Positions 1 through 5,954 of a stretch of 6,031 bases of DNA are shown here, one piece after another. The position numbers and the translations under genes were made by a program. Where the stretch lies: positions 1 through 6,031 of the forward strand of contig JAUVPY010000186.1 in NCBI GenBank assembly GCA_030598425.1, written 5' to 3'. The first letter of the stretch is position 1; each line of letters begins with the position of its first letter. Origin of the DNA: Anaerolineae bacterium (lineage in GTDB: Bacteria > Chloroflexota > Anaerolineae > 4572-78 > NAK82). The notes beneath the pieces were generated by a model, which worked only from the letters and a program-made list of their open reading frames with translations, made no database searches and was not told the origin of the DNA.

Positions 1-152
1 AGAGACTGAATGCAAGAAATAAAATCCCAATCCCCCGTATCATCAATTACTAATATGTGCCATTCATATTTGTACAACCTTCTTTTACAGGGCAGACAAT
101 TCGAGGGTGTTACTCTTATTCACTCTAACAGCTGTGCAATATTTTTACAAAT

Positions 153-189
153 GAACAAACAATCGCCCCCAACACGATGGGGCGTGCTG
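153..189 (-). repeat. A repeat, hairpin with conserved loop (copy 1)
   Basis: CGCCCC (164-169) pairs with GGGGCG (179-184) around CAACACGAT; flanks GAACAAACAAT and GTGCTG match copy 2 at 1350-1384. The minus strand downstream reads ATTGTTTGTTC, U-rich but interrupted. In this copy A and B are separated by about 88 nt; in copy 2 they are 13 nt apart. Confidence 0.6.
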
Positions 190-277
190 GGGGCTGGCGT
201 CCTACTCTCCTGGGGTACTTTGCTAATTCCTAAGTATATTTTGCTTATCTCAACTCAAACTGAACTGAATAAGATAG

Positions 278-299
278 CCCCCGACCCTTGCGAGTCGGG
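278..299 (-). terminator. Degraded B element hairpin (copy 1)
   Basis: Bases 278-294 equal 1398-1414 exactly (CCCCCGACCCTTGCGAG on the plus strand). CCCGAC (280-285) pairs with GTCGGG (294-299). The following minus-strand tract is CTATCTTATTC, not the six Us of copy 2, so terminator strength should be lower. It lies 51 nt past the beta-helix fragment. Confidence 0.5.
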
Positions 300-349
300 T
301 GGGAATCGCGTCGCATCCCAGGTCGCTTCCAGCGAATTGTTATGCCGAC

Positions 350-577
350 TTACACCAATTGGTTATTCGATGCGCACAAAGCTTGTCCCATCCCAATTGT
401 GTTGCCAGGCGCATTCAGGATGACAACGCCGTCTTCGAAGTTAACTAGGCCCACCGTGCCGCTGGAGTCGGTGCCAATATAGTTGCCTTGCACCAGATTC
501 CCGGTCGCCTCAGTTCCCAAGGATTGAATTATCACCTTTATAAGTGGCAGACCCCCGCCGAAGCAGGGGTCCCCTTT
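350..577 (-). pseudogene. Fragment of a right-handed beta-helix repeat protein
   Basis: The frame is open from 577 (a stop at 580-578 precedes it) to the TAA at 352-350. It encodes GTEATGNLVQGNYIGTDSSG and then DGVVILNAPGNTIG. This is the NLVQGNYIGTD...NTIGG repeat of large secreted parallel-beta-helix proteins known from Chloroflexota and other environmental bacteria. Those proteins carry many such repeats plus a signal peptide. Here there is about one and a half repeats, no export signal, and only a weak GTG at 535 without a clear ribosome binding site. After NTIG the reading degrades (GMGQALCASNNQLV, where a GG...ISGNN-type continuation would be expected) and stops. I read it as a relic of a deleted gene. 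Independent expression is unlikely. Confidence 0.65.
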
Positions 578-579
578 TT
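550..579. terminator. Stem-loop with UUCG tetraloop (minus) or U-tract (plus)
   Basis: On the minus strand GACCCCTGC and GCGGGGGTC pair over nine positions (one G-U) around a UUCG loop closed by C-G, a very stable cUUCGg tetraloop. It lies 58 nt after the small secreted gene and could form its mRNA 3' end. The U-run (TTTTT, 575-579) is on the plus side, where the stem has one C-A mismatch, so as an intrinsic terminator it points the wrong way for the neighbouring gene. No plus-strand gene ends here. Confidence 0.5.
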
Positions 580-628
580 ACGGGCACCCTCCATGGTCCC
601 CGCGTCTCATTACGCTCCCGGCATCGGA

Positions 629-1090
629 TCAGTCGATGTGGAGCCGGCCGTCGTAAACGTCGGACACACAATCTGGGCCGCATATGTCGAGCCCGACTCC
701 GCTGCCGGCGCCGTGGAGATCCTCGTAATCCCCTGTGCCCCTGAGGATATTCCAGTTGAAGGTAGTGCCCTTCCTGTAGTCGATCCGCGCCTGTAGGTTC
801 ACGAAGAACTCACCGGATCCGTCGTCGCAAGTGAAGTGTTTGATCCCCTTCCAGTTGAACCCATTCGGGGAGTTTCCAGTCACCTTACCGGAGTCTTCTA
901 CAACTGTGCCCGTGTCGCACACCAGACCGTCGTCAACGGCCGGACCCGACGCCACGAACGGACTCGGAGCCCCCATGAGGGAGGACGCGACCTCAATGAC
1001 GACTCCACTCCCCGGTGTTGCACCAGCCGGCAACGCCGTTGCCACGATGAGTGCGGCCGTAAGCACAAGAACTAACTGAATTTTTCTCAC
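629..1090 (-). CDS. Small secreted protein with a GTG-x-Y-xx-L motif, unknown function
   Basis: A 153-residue exported protein. It begins at a GTG, with GGGAGGG 3 nt upstream (a GGAGG core, 5 nt spacing). Residues 1-24 are a classical signal peptide (MRKIQ, a hydrophobic stretch, then PAGA|T as a likely cleavage site), which supports this start. The mature part is Gly/Asp-rich with four cysteines (about residues 58, 87, 137 and 141), able to form two disulfides. The segment FNWNILRGTGDYEDLHGAGS fits the 'GTG-x-Y-xx-L-x-G-x-G' signature often seen in small secreted bacterial beta-barrel-like proteins, including those likened to the allene-oxide-cyclase/dirigent fold; that link is from memory and tentative. 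No catalytic residues can be named. A stem-loop lies 58 nt past the stop. It is probably its own transcription unit. Confidence 0.85.
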   Translation of the reverse strand: MRKIQLVLVLTAALIVATALPAGATPGSGVVIEVASSLMGAPSPFVASGPAVDDGLVCDTGTVVEDSGKVTGNSPNGFNWKGIKHFTCDDGSGEFFVNLQARIDYRKGTTFNWNILRGTGDYEDLHGAGSGVGLDICGPDCVSDVYDGRLHID

Positions 1091-1114
1091 AAGTCCCTCC
1101 CTTGCTATCTATGA

Positions 1115-1131
1115 GGCCACCGAGTGTGGCC
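1115..1131 (-). promoter_or_regulatory. Leader hairpin before the ribosome binding site of the small secreted gene
   Basis: GGCCAC and GTGGCC form a perfect 6-bp stem around a 5-nt loop, ending 14 nt before the GGGAGGG ribosome binding site (1094-1100 on the plus strand). It would sit in the 5' leader and could stabilise the mRNA or influence initiation. Function is inference. Confidence 0.4.
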
Positions 1132-1232
1132 GACGAATGCTGCCACTGCAACGCCCTAACTATTATTGAACGGCGAGTACCCGTTAAACATGATACAAAA
1201 CTACGCAGAAGAAGTGAGCTTTTTACCTTTCG

Positions 1233-1263
1233 AAAAAACGCCCAACCTCAGGTGAGGTCGGGC
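1233..1263 (-). terminator. Rho-independent terminator-like hairpin C upstream of the small secreted gene
   Basis: On the minus strand GCCC-G-ACCTC pairs with GAGGT-T-GGGC across one mismatch, and the stem is followed at once by GTTTTTTC. It is a strong intrinsic-terminator shape, 143 nt before the GTG start of the small secreted protein. It either ends upstream transcription or, if the promoter lies further up, works as an attenuator. Its core resembles the hairpin at 5829-5860. Confidence 0.65.
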
Positions 1264-1349
1264 ACGACGTCGAATTAGATGGATTCCCGCTTTAATGTTA
1301 GTCTGTAACGTAATTCAAATACTACGTCATTTTTAGTTGCAATTCAATA

Positions 1350-1384
1350 GAACAAACAATCGCCCAAACACGACGGGCGTGCTG
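1350..1384 (-). repeat. A repeat, hairpin with conserved loop (copy 2)
   Basis: Plus-strand GAACAAACAATCGCCC at 1350-1365 is identical to 153-168. CGCCC (1361-1365) pairs with GGGCG (1375-1379) around a loop containing AACACGA, and GTGCTG follows. On the minus strand the stem runs into ATTGTTTGTTC, a broken U-rich tract, so it may act as a second, weaker terminator directly after B. Compared with copy 1, the stem is one pair shorter on both sides while flanks and loop are kept. Confidence 0.6.
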
Positions 1385-1397
1385 TAGAATGAAAAAA

Positions 1398-1422
1398 CCC
1401 CCGACCCTTGCGAGGCGGGGGG
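1398..1422 (-). terminator. Rho-independent terminator (B element)
   Basis: On the minus strand CCCCCG and CGGGGG pair around CCTCGCAAGGGT, in which CC/GG can pair further, and the stem is followed by GTTTTTTC (complement of 1391-1398). This is a good intrinsic terminator for transcription arriving from the channel relic. The 17-nt half CCCCCGACCCTTGCGAG on the plus strand recurs exactly at 278-294. Confidence 0.7.
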
Positions 1423-1485
1423 CTGGTACAGTGAGGCGAAAGGATGTTGGCGAGGTGAGATCAGAGAGAAAGGTCGCCACGTCGA

Positions 1486-1513
1486 TCCATGACATTCTTT
1501 ACCTTCTCATGGA
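1486..1513. repeat. 7-bp inverted repeat downstream of the channel relic
   Basis: TCCATGA (1486-1492) and TCATGGA (1507-1513) are perfect complements around a 14-nt loop, 29 nt beyond the TAG of the relic. There is no U-run on either side. It could be a former 3' hairpin or chance. Confidence 0.3.
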
Positions 1514-1541
1514 AGTTGTTAGGCGGCGGTAGTGCATGCTT

Positions 1542-2039
1542 CTACCTTGCGTTTTCTCGGATTTCACCCCTTACAACCGATCCTACGAGACTGGTAATGA
1601 CTACGCCAAAGACAAGCCCACAGACAAAGAGCTGAGAATGGGACGCAATGTGGCAACAAAGAGTATCGGAAACGGGAGCAAGGCGGAGTTTGAATATGCT
1701 CCGTAGATTCTCATAGAATATCGACCAAGCTCCTGGTTGCTTGGCTTATCTTGTGAGAGCAAAGATCACCGCGAATACCGTGGCAATCTCAACAAGACTC
1801 AGTCCGAAGGTTGCAACGGGCCGCCTCTTGGAGTGAAGTTCTTTCTTGTCCACAAATATCCAATGTAGAACGAGGACTAGCAGGTCCGCCATAACAACGC
1901 TCGACAAGAAAACGCCTATTCCTCTCCCCCACCCCATTGTGATACTATCGCAACCCATAGCTAATTGGAATGGCTCTGCTGCAGCAAGCCGTCGAGGTCG
2001 ACGGCTGCTCTCTTTCGGGTAACTGCAAGATACGGGCAA
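1542..2039 (-). pseudogene. Decayed two-transmembrane ion-channel-like gene (in-frame TAA, selectivity filter missing)
   Basis: The first open part (2039 to the TAA at 1748-1746) encodes two hydrophobic segments, FLSSVVMADLLVLVLHWIF and FGLSLVEIATVFAVIFAL, separated by a basic loop (DKKELHSKRRP). The same frame stays open for 67 codons after the TAA, up to a TAG at 1544-1542. That part reads PGAWSIFYENLRSIFKL, then PVSDTLCCHIASHSQLF, then a hydrophobic helix GLVFGVVITSLVGSVV followed by RGEIREN. This matches the layout of bacterial two-TM potassium-channel-like proteins: TM1, re-entrant pore helix, TM2, charged tail. The TVGYGD-type filter expected between the pore helix (DTL..HIA) and TM2 is absent. 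No good ribosome binding site precedes the TTG at 2039 or the internal ATGs; the original start may have been the ATG at 1937 (MGWGRG). The intact 97-codon frame could instead be a small membrane protein, but the coherent continuation after the stop argues for a pseudogene. The channel assignment is from memory of the family pattern. Confidence 0.6.
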
Positions 2040-2111
2040 ATTTAGGACGCATCGGAGCGGTTACGGGCCCGTCGCAACCTGATTTTGAGGCCGAAACCTG
2101 GCCCGCAGGAC

Positions 2112-2161
2112 ATTAGCAGACGTATTTTCGAGGGCTTACAGTCGGATTAGCAGATGTATTT
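2112..2161. repeat. Pair of 16-bp direct repeats, possible insertion-sequence end relic
   Basis: ATTAGCAGACGTATTT (2112-2127) and ATTAGCAGATGTATTT (2146-2161) differ at one base and start 34 nt apart. Short tandem recognition sites of this kind occur at the ends of some IS21/IS481-type elements, where the transposase binds several sites per end. The flanking GGAC just before the first copy would suit an element tip. No transposase gene and no partner end are visible here, so this is at best a solo end or relic. The repeat is seen directly; the IS origin is inference. Confidence 0.45.
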
Positions 2162-2344
2162 GGCCTCCAGGCATCCTCCGATATCTGCTCTGCTGTCTTA
2201 GTGGTTATTTTCCTGCCTCCACATGTCCTATTTTTCGGTGTACCTTGTAGTTACCCATGCAACGATCTTCATGATATTGGATTTCGCCGATCGCGGGCAG
2301 AAAAGGCGAACCTCCAGGGGACAGAGTCCGGTTGCAGGATGCGA

Positions 2345-2373
2345 ACCGGCCTCATCGATACATTAGGGCCGGT
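2345..2373 (-). terminator. 3' hairpin after the large gene, without a U-tract
   Basis: ACCGGCC (2345-2351) and GGCCGGT (2367-2373) form a perfect 7-bp inverted repeat around a 15-nt loop, beginning 22 nt after the TAA of the large gene. No U-run follows on the minus strand, so it may be a 3'-end-protecting or factor-dependent terminator hairpin, or chance. It is the only obvious 3' structure for this gene. Confidence 0.35.
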
Positions 2374-2395
2374 CTTTGGCCGTGTTCTATGTGCC

Positions 2396-5300
2396 TTAGA
2401 ATACAGAGCTGGCCTCGCGCACAGCTTCTTGATAGCTGTCCACCGCTCCAACGTAGTCACGTGCGGCGAGCAGACCATCCCCCTCGGTGATCTGGTTTGC
2501 CGCATTTTGGATCTTCCGGTCATGGGCAGGATTCCTGGCCGTTGCCTCGGCCCGTTCTAGCGCATCGACGGCAACGGATTTGGCGGTGAGCGCCAGCAGG
2601 CTCTTCAGGATCGTCAGATCGAGGCTTGCGTCTCGAGCTTCGGCTGCCTCCAGTTCCTGCATCGCCTGCTTGATTTGCTCCAAGGTAGCATTGAGATTGT
2701 CCCTCGCAAGTTGGTCGAGGGCACCGTTTTCGGCGTCGCCACCATTCTCCCCAATAAGCTTGTCCAGTGCTTGCGCGATGTTGGCATTCTCCGGGAGTGT
2801 CGACAACTCACCGATGAGTGCCGTGATGGCACCGAAAGCGTCGACGACCGTGACGTCGGCCAATGACACGTCTGTGCCATTGTCGTCGTCCGTCACGGTG
2901 AGTTCGATCGTGTACATATCGGGCGTGGCGTAGGCATGACTCCCGGCCGTTGTACCGGTCGCGTCATCGACCGTACCATCATCCCAGTTGATGCTGGCCG
3001 TGTGCGTGTCCTGCGTCCCGACATCGGTGAAGCTGCCCTCGATGTCGATGACCAACCCAACCAGCGCGACCGGAACGTCTACCCCGATTTCGTTGCCGAC
3101 ATCATCGGTGATGTGGTCGATGCTGGCGACGGGGTTTACATTGTTGACGGTGACTGTCGTGCTGGCTGTTCCCACGCCCAGGTCGTCGTCGGTCACGGTC
3201 ACGCCGACGGAATAGATGTCTGAGGCTGTCGCGGTGGGGTTGTCGTCCAGGTACTGATGCGTTTCGCTGTAGGCCGTTGTTCCTGCGCCGTAGTTGTAGG
3301 TCTGCGGACTACCCTCGCCCCAGTCGATGACGACGGTGAAGGTATCCTGAGTTCCGGGGTCGGTGATGGTGCCGCTGACGGTGGCCACCCCATTCTCGTT
3401 GATGACGCCGCCCGTGGCTGTGACGACCGGCGCAACATTGTTATTGTTGGCCGTGACGCTTTTGTCGGCGTCCATGGTGATGCTGGTCGGGTTGGCCGAG
3501 CCACTGGCGTTGCCCGACCAGTTATTGAAGGTCCAGCCAGGGTTGGCGTTGGCCGTCAGCGTGACCACCGTGCCTGAGGTGTACTTGCCACCTGGGCAGT
3601 TGGATGCTGGGGTGGGAGTGACGCTACCGCTCCCACCCGGACTGACGCTTGTCGTCAGCGTGTAGCAGGGCACGCTGGTCACATTCATCCACAGGGTCCC
3701 GCCGGGGCCGCTGCCGTAGCGCATCCCCTCCAGATAGTAGGTGGCGCCGGCAGTGAACGAGCGGGTGATCTTGGAAGAGAAGTCGGAACCCCCTCCGTTG
3801 TCGTCGCACTCCACCAGCGAAAGCGAGCCGCGACTGCCGGTCCAGATGGCCAGCACGGTGTCGTAGGTGCTGCCGCTCGTAGATACCGTGTAGGGTCCGG
3901 TGGCCGTGGGTGTGAACTCGTACCACACGCTACGAGACTGGCGTGGATAGAGGCCGGCGGAGAATGCGCAGGCAGTCGGGATGATGGGGTCGTCTACGGC
4001 GGTCGTGGCATAGGCCGTGAAGGACGGTAAACCGATATCCGCGCTGATCGTCAACGGGCAGCCGAAGTCGTCGTTGCATGTATTCACGGGCGGTGCGTCG
4101 CGTTCTCGCCCGAACCACACGAATTGCGGGTGCGCGTTTTTGTTGTCCGCGCCGCCCTGCATCGTGAAGCCAGCGCCGATCCAGGTGTTCGAGTACGCGC
4201 GGTACTGGCGCGAGGTCACGTAGTCGCCCCAGCGGCCCCTGGGCTTGCCTTTACTGTCGGTGAAGAAGTAGGCGTTGGTGCTGCCCCGCACGAAGTAGAC
4301 CTCCCAGCCGTTCGTGACCGGGTCCGGAGTATAGTCGTCCCAGATGAACAAGTTTAGTTGTGGATAAAGGTTGCTGGGGCCGCTTACGGCAAAGATCGGC
4401 CCGGCGATGTGGCCGTTGAAGTTCGGCGCCACCCCAGGGAAGATCCAGGCCACGCTGTTGCTCCAGATGCGCGGCTGGTCTATCTTCTCCAAGGTGCTTT
4501 CGTTGTAGCGCACGACTTCCACATACGGCCAGGGGAAGCTCGTCTGGCCGACCAACCCGTCGGCGGCGTTCCACATGAAGCCGATGATGTTGCTGCTCGC
4601 CCAGCCGCCCAGAATGCGGTCGTCCGACCAGCGACAGATGTTGATCGGGGGGTCGCCAGGTAAGTCACCCGGCTCAGTCGTCGGGCAGTCGTGTTTGAAT
4701 CTGTCAGAGGACGGATACGCGTCGTGAGTCAGCGTGCTGGTGGACCAACTAGAAGAGCTGTCGAGCCACGTGAACAACCTGAGGCTTGAGTTGTCGATGT
4801 GCGTCCCGAAGTACATGCGGTCCGTCGGCCCCAGCGTCGGCATCAGATGGTGTTCGTCGAGCGGGTAGCCACTAGCGTTGATACCTCCGCCCGCGGCCAG
4901 CTCGCTCAGCGGGATGCGCCAGGTGGCGCTGCCCCGACGGTAACCATCGGGGATATCCGAGACGACGCTCGTGACGTACAGGAAGTTGTCGGTAACCGCC
5001 ATGCGCGGGTAGTCGAACCAGCGATTGGTCGGGTAGCCGAAGTGCTGCGGGTTGAAGTCATAGTAAGTCCACTCCGTCCATGCCAGGTCTGGCCTCAGCT
5101 CGTAGCCGTGCGCGACCGCGATCCGGTCGGTGTTGGTGGTCCCGTCTTCGTGGTATTGGAGCAGCCAGATCATGATATCGTTACCGGGATCATAGATAAC
5201 GACCTGGTCGCAGCAGAATCCGGCGTTCGCAGTTGGGAAGTCCCTGGGATTCACGTAGCCCCACGCCTGCCCCCGGTCGGTGGACAGCGCGGCGTACCCG

Positions 5301-5803
5301 TTTCCGGTCCAGAAGATGCTGTCGTTGTGCGCGTCCAGGCTCGGCTCGTTGACGCCTCGAACAACGTTCGTCAGGCTGGCGGTATCTCGCAGATCGGTGC
5401 TGCGAAAAATCTCAAAGTCTGAGTCGGCTGCCGGCCCCTCCGTGGCAAGCGTGTCAAACGGCACGACGGTTTCTGCCCCCAGGAAGCCGGCATCATCGGA
5501 AACCATCGGCACCGGCGGGCCGGGCAGGTTGATTTCATGCGGCATGGCCTGCATCTCTGCCAGTTGCTCTGCGGTGAAGGTCGGCGGCTCGGTATACACC
5601 GGAAGCCGCGCGTGCTGCGGTTCAATCACAACGTGGATAGGCTCCCCGGCCTCCTGCGTCTGAACATCCTGGAGTGAGGATGTTGCCACTGGTCCGGGAG
5701 CGGGCTCCGATGTTGCAAACGCCGAAACTGCCCCGATGACGGAACTTCCAATCATGGCCATTACGATAAGAACACCTACTAATGCAACGCTTCGCTTGGT
5801 CAT
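2396..5803 (-). CDS. Large secreted multidomain protein: sialidase-like beta-propeller, PPC-like, InlB-like and two PKD domains, helical C-terminus
   Basis: An 1135-residue exported protein of unknown specific function, probably an extracellular or surface binding or adhesion protein. Residues 1-31 form a signal peptide: basic MTKR, a hydrophobic stretch, then small residues around VSAFA. Residues ~145-565 look like a BNR/sialidase-type beta-propeller, with an exact Asp-box at 174-181 (S-T-D-R-G-Q-A-W) and an RWGDY motif near 524. Residues ~575-710 resemble a pre-peptidase C-terminal (PPC) domain (SVWYEFTPTATGPYTV, later ECDDNGGG). Residues ~713-788 resemble a divergent InlB B-repeat (LTANANPGWTFNNWSG). 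Two PKD-type domains follow (~790-888 and ~891-988), each carrying D-x-GTQDT and a TVTDDD strand. Residues ~990-1135 are charged and helical, ending in a TPR-like segment (LLAARDYVGAVDSYQEA). No LPXTG, PEP-CTERM or other sorting signal is visible, and no catalytic set could be assigned. The ATG start is fixed by a strong Shine-Dalgarno and by the signal peptide. It is probably monocistronic. Gene and export: high confidence; function: low. Confidence 0.93.
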   Translation of the reverse strand: MTKRSVALVGVLIVMAMIGSSVIGAVSAFATSEPAPGPVATSSLQDVQTQEAGEPIHVVIEPQHARLPVYTEPPTFTAEQLAEMQAMPHEINLPGPPVPMVSDDAGFLGAETVVPFDTLATEGPAADSDFEIFRSTDLRDTASLTNVVRGVNEPSLDAHNDSIFWTGNGYAALSTDRGQAWGYVNPRDFPTANAGFCCDQVVIYDPGNDIMIWLLQYHEDGTTNTDRIAVAHGYELRPDLAWTEWTYYDFNPQHFGYPTNRWFDYPRMAVTDNFLYVTSVVSDIPDGYRRGSATWRIPLSELAAGGGINASGYPLDEHHLMPTLGPTDRMYFGTHIDNSSLRLFTWLDSSSSWSTSTLTHDAYPSSDRFKHDCPTTEPGDLPGDPPINICRWSDDRILGGWASSNIIGFMWNAADGLVGQTSFPWPYVEVVRYNESTLEKIDQPRIWSNSVAWIFPGVAPNFNGHIAGPIFAVSGPSNLYPQLNLFIWDDYTPDPVTNGWEVYFVRGSTNAYFFTDSKGKPRGRWGDYVTSRQYRAYSNTWIGAGFTMQGGADNKNAHPQFVWFGRERDAPPVNTCNDDFGCPLTISADIGLPSFTAYATTAVDDPIIPTACAFSAGLYPRQSRSVWYEFTPTATGPYTVSTSGSTYDTVLAIWTGSRGSLSLVECDDNGGGSDFSSKITRSFTAGATYYLEGMRYGSGPGGTLWMNVTSVPCYTLTTSVSPGGSGSVTPTPASNCPGGKYTSGTVVTLTANANPGWTFNNWSGNASGSANPTSITMDADKSVTANNNNVAPVVTATGGVINENGVATVSGTITDPGTQDTFTVVIDWGEGSPQTYNYGAGTTAYSETHQYLDDNPTATASDIYSVGVTVTDDDLGVGTASTTVTVNNVNPVASIDHITDDVGNEIGVDVPVALVGLVIDIEGSFTDVGTQDTHTASINWDDGTVDDATGTTAGSHAYATPDMYTIELTVTDDDNGTDVSLADVTVVDAFGAITALIGELSTLPENANIAQALDKLIGENGGDAENGALDQLARDNLNATLEQIKQAMQELEAAEARDASLDLTILKSLLALTAKSVAVDALERAEATARNPAHDRKIQNAANQITEGDGLLAARDYVGAVDSYQEAVREASSVF

Positions 5804-5806
5804 TTT

Positions 5807-5816
5807 CCTCCTCCTT
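5807..5816 (-). promoter_or_regulatory. Strong Shine-Dalgarno for the large secreted protein
   Basis: Read on the minus strand, AAGGAGGAGG lies 3 nt before the ATG at 5803, or 6 nt if the AAGGAGG core is used. It fixes this start. An overlapping ATG at 5819 in another frame has no such site and opens only a spurious reading frame. Confidence 0.9.
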
Positions 5817-5828
5817 CATATATGAAAT

Positions 5829-5860
5829 AAAAGTCGAACCTCGGCTGAGGAATGGCTTTT
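5829..5860 (-). promoter_or_regulatory. Leader hairpin C'' upstream of the large secreted protein
   Basis: On the minus strand AAAAG (5860-5856) can pair with CTTTT (5833-5829), and inside it CCTC (5850-5847) pairs with GAGG (5842-5839) around AGCC. The segment between the two stems is mostly unpaired. The 3' side runs into TTTTATTTC, so the element looks like a weak terminator or attenuator placed between the candidate promoter and the ribosome binding site. Its core resembles the hairpin at 1240-1263 upstream of the other secreted-protein gene. Regulatory action is inference. Confidence 0.4.
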
Positions 5861-5906
5861 ATGCTTCAATGAGAGTGCCCTGGCAAAAACCTTCCGTCCG
5901 AGGCTG

Positions 5907-5935
5907 ATAATATCACTTACAGAATACAGGATGAA
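5907..5935 (-). promoter_or_regulatory. Candidate sigma-70-type promoter (extended -10) for the large gene
   Basis: On the minus strand, TATTAT (complement of 5907-5912) matches the -10 consensus in five of six positions and is preceded by TGA, giving an extended -10. A weak -35, TTCATC (complement of 5930-5935), lies 17 nt upstream. Transcription would start near 5900, giving a leader of about 97 nt that contains the hairpin at 5829-5860. This is inference from consensus matching only. Confidence 0.45.
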
Positions 5936-5954
5936 CCAATGGGATTCAAGTGGA

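Larger units (their letters stand above)
1..349. other. Left-edge gene-free interval
   Basis: Apart from the A and B hairpin repeats at 153-189 and 278-299, I see nothing here. A 137-codon plus-strand frame across 10-423 runs straight through both hairpins, lacks a ribosome binding site and has no domain-like composition, so it is not called. Bases 1-152 are AT-rich and may be the upstream region of a minus-strand gene beyond the window. Confidence 0.55.
1091..1541. other. Gene-free hairpin-rich interval upstream of the small secreted gene
   Basis: No supported gene lies here. In minus-strand order it holds the inverted repeat at 1513-1486, terminator B, repeat A, terminator C, a 5-bp inverted repeat (AACGG/CCGTT, 1169-1185) and the leader hairpin at 1131-1115. 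I found no convincing -35/-10 pair; the AT-rich stretches around 1160-1200 and 1290-1350 are the likeliest promoter locations. Confidence 0.6.
2040..2395. other. Gene-free interval between the large gene and the channel relic
   Basis: No reading frame here has a plausible ribosome binding site or a recognisable product. A 14-codon minus-strand frame beginning near 2271 has no ribosome binding site. The interval holds the 3' hairpin at 2345-2373 and a pair of direct repeats at 2112-2161. Otherwise I see nothing identifiable. Confidence 0.6.

Noticed and set aside
10..423. 137-codon plus-strand open frame at the left edge
   Set aside because: It crosses two hairpin repeats, lacks a ribosome binding site and has no signal peptide or domain-like pattern.
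153..1422. Integron attC sites as an explanation for the intergenic hairpins
   Set aside because: The hairpins are too short, lack paired RYYYAAC/GTTRRRY ends, do not follow every gene, and the intact genes have their own leaders. No integrase is present.
2328..2352. GGTTCGCATCC-like tRNA T-loop on the minus strand
   Set aside because: The flanking bases do not form a T-stem, and no acceptor, D or anticodon arm is found nearby. The sequence belongs to the GC-rich hairpin region after the large gene.
2201..2933. Plus-strand frames over the end of the large gene
   Set aside because: They overlap the well-supported minus-strand coding sequence, and their composition is that of an antisense shadow.
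4799..5422. 207-codon plus-strand open frame
   Set aside because: It is antisense to the large secreted gene, low-complexity in Val/Arg, and has no ribosome binding site. It is a by-product of the codon use of the real gene.
5829..5900. Possible c-di-GMP-type riboswitch in the leader of the large gene
   Set aside because: A few short words (AGGGCA, AAAAGCC, GCCGAGGTT) are reminiscent, but the conserved GEMM core and its pairing cannot be laid out. It remains an unclassified leader hairpin.
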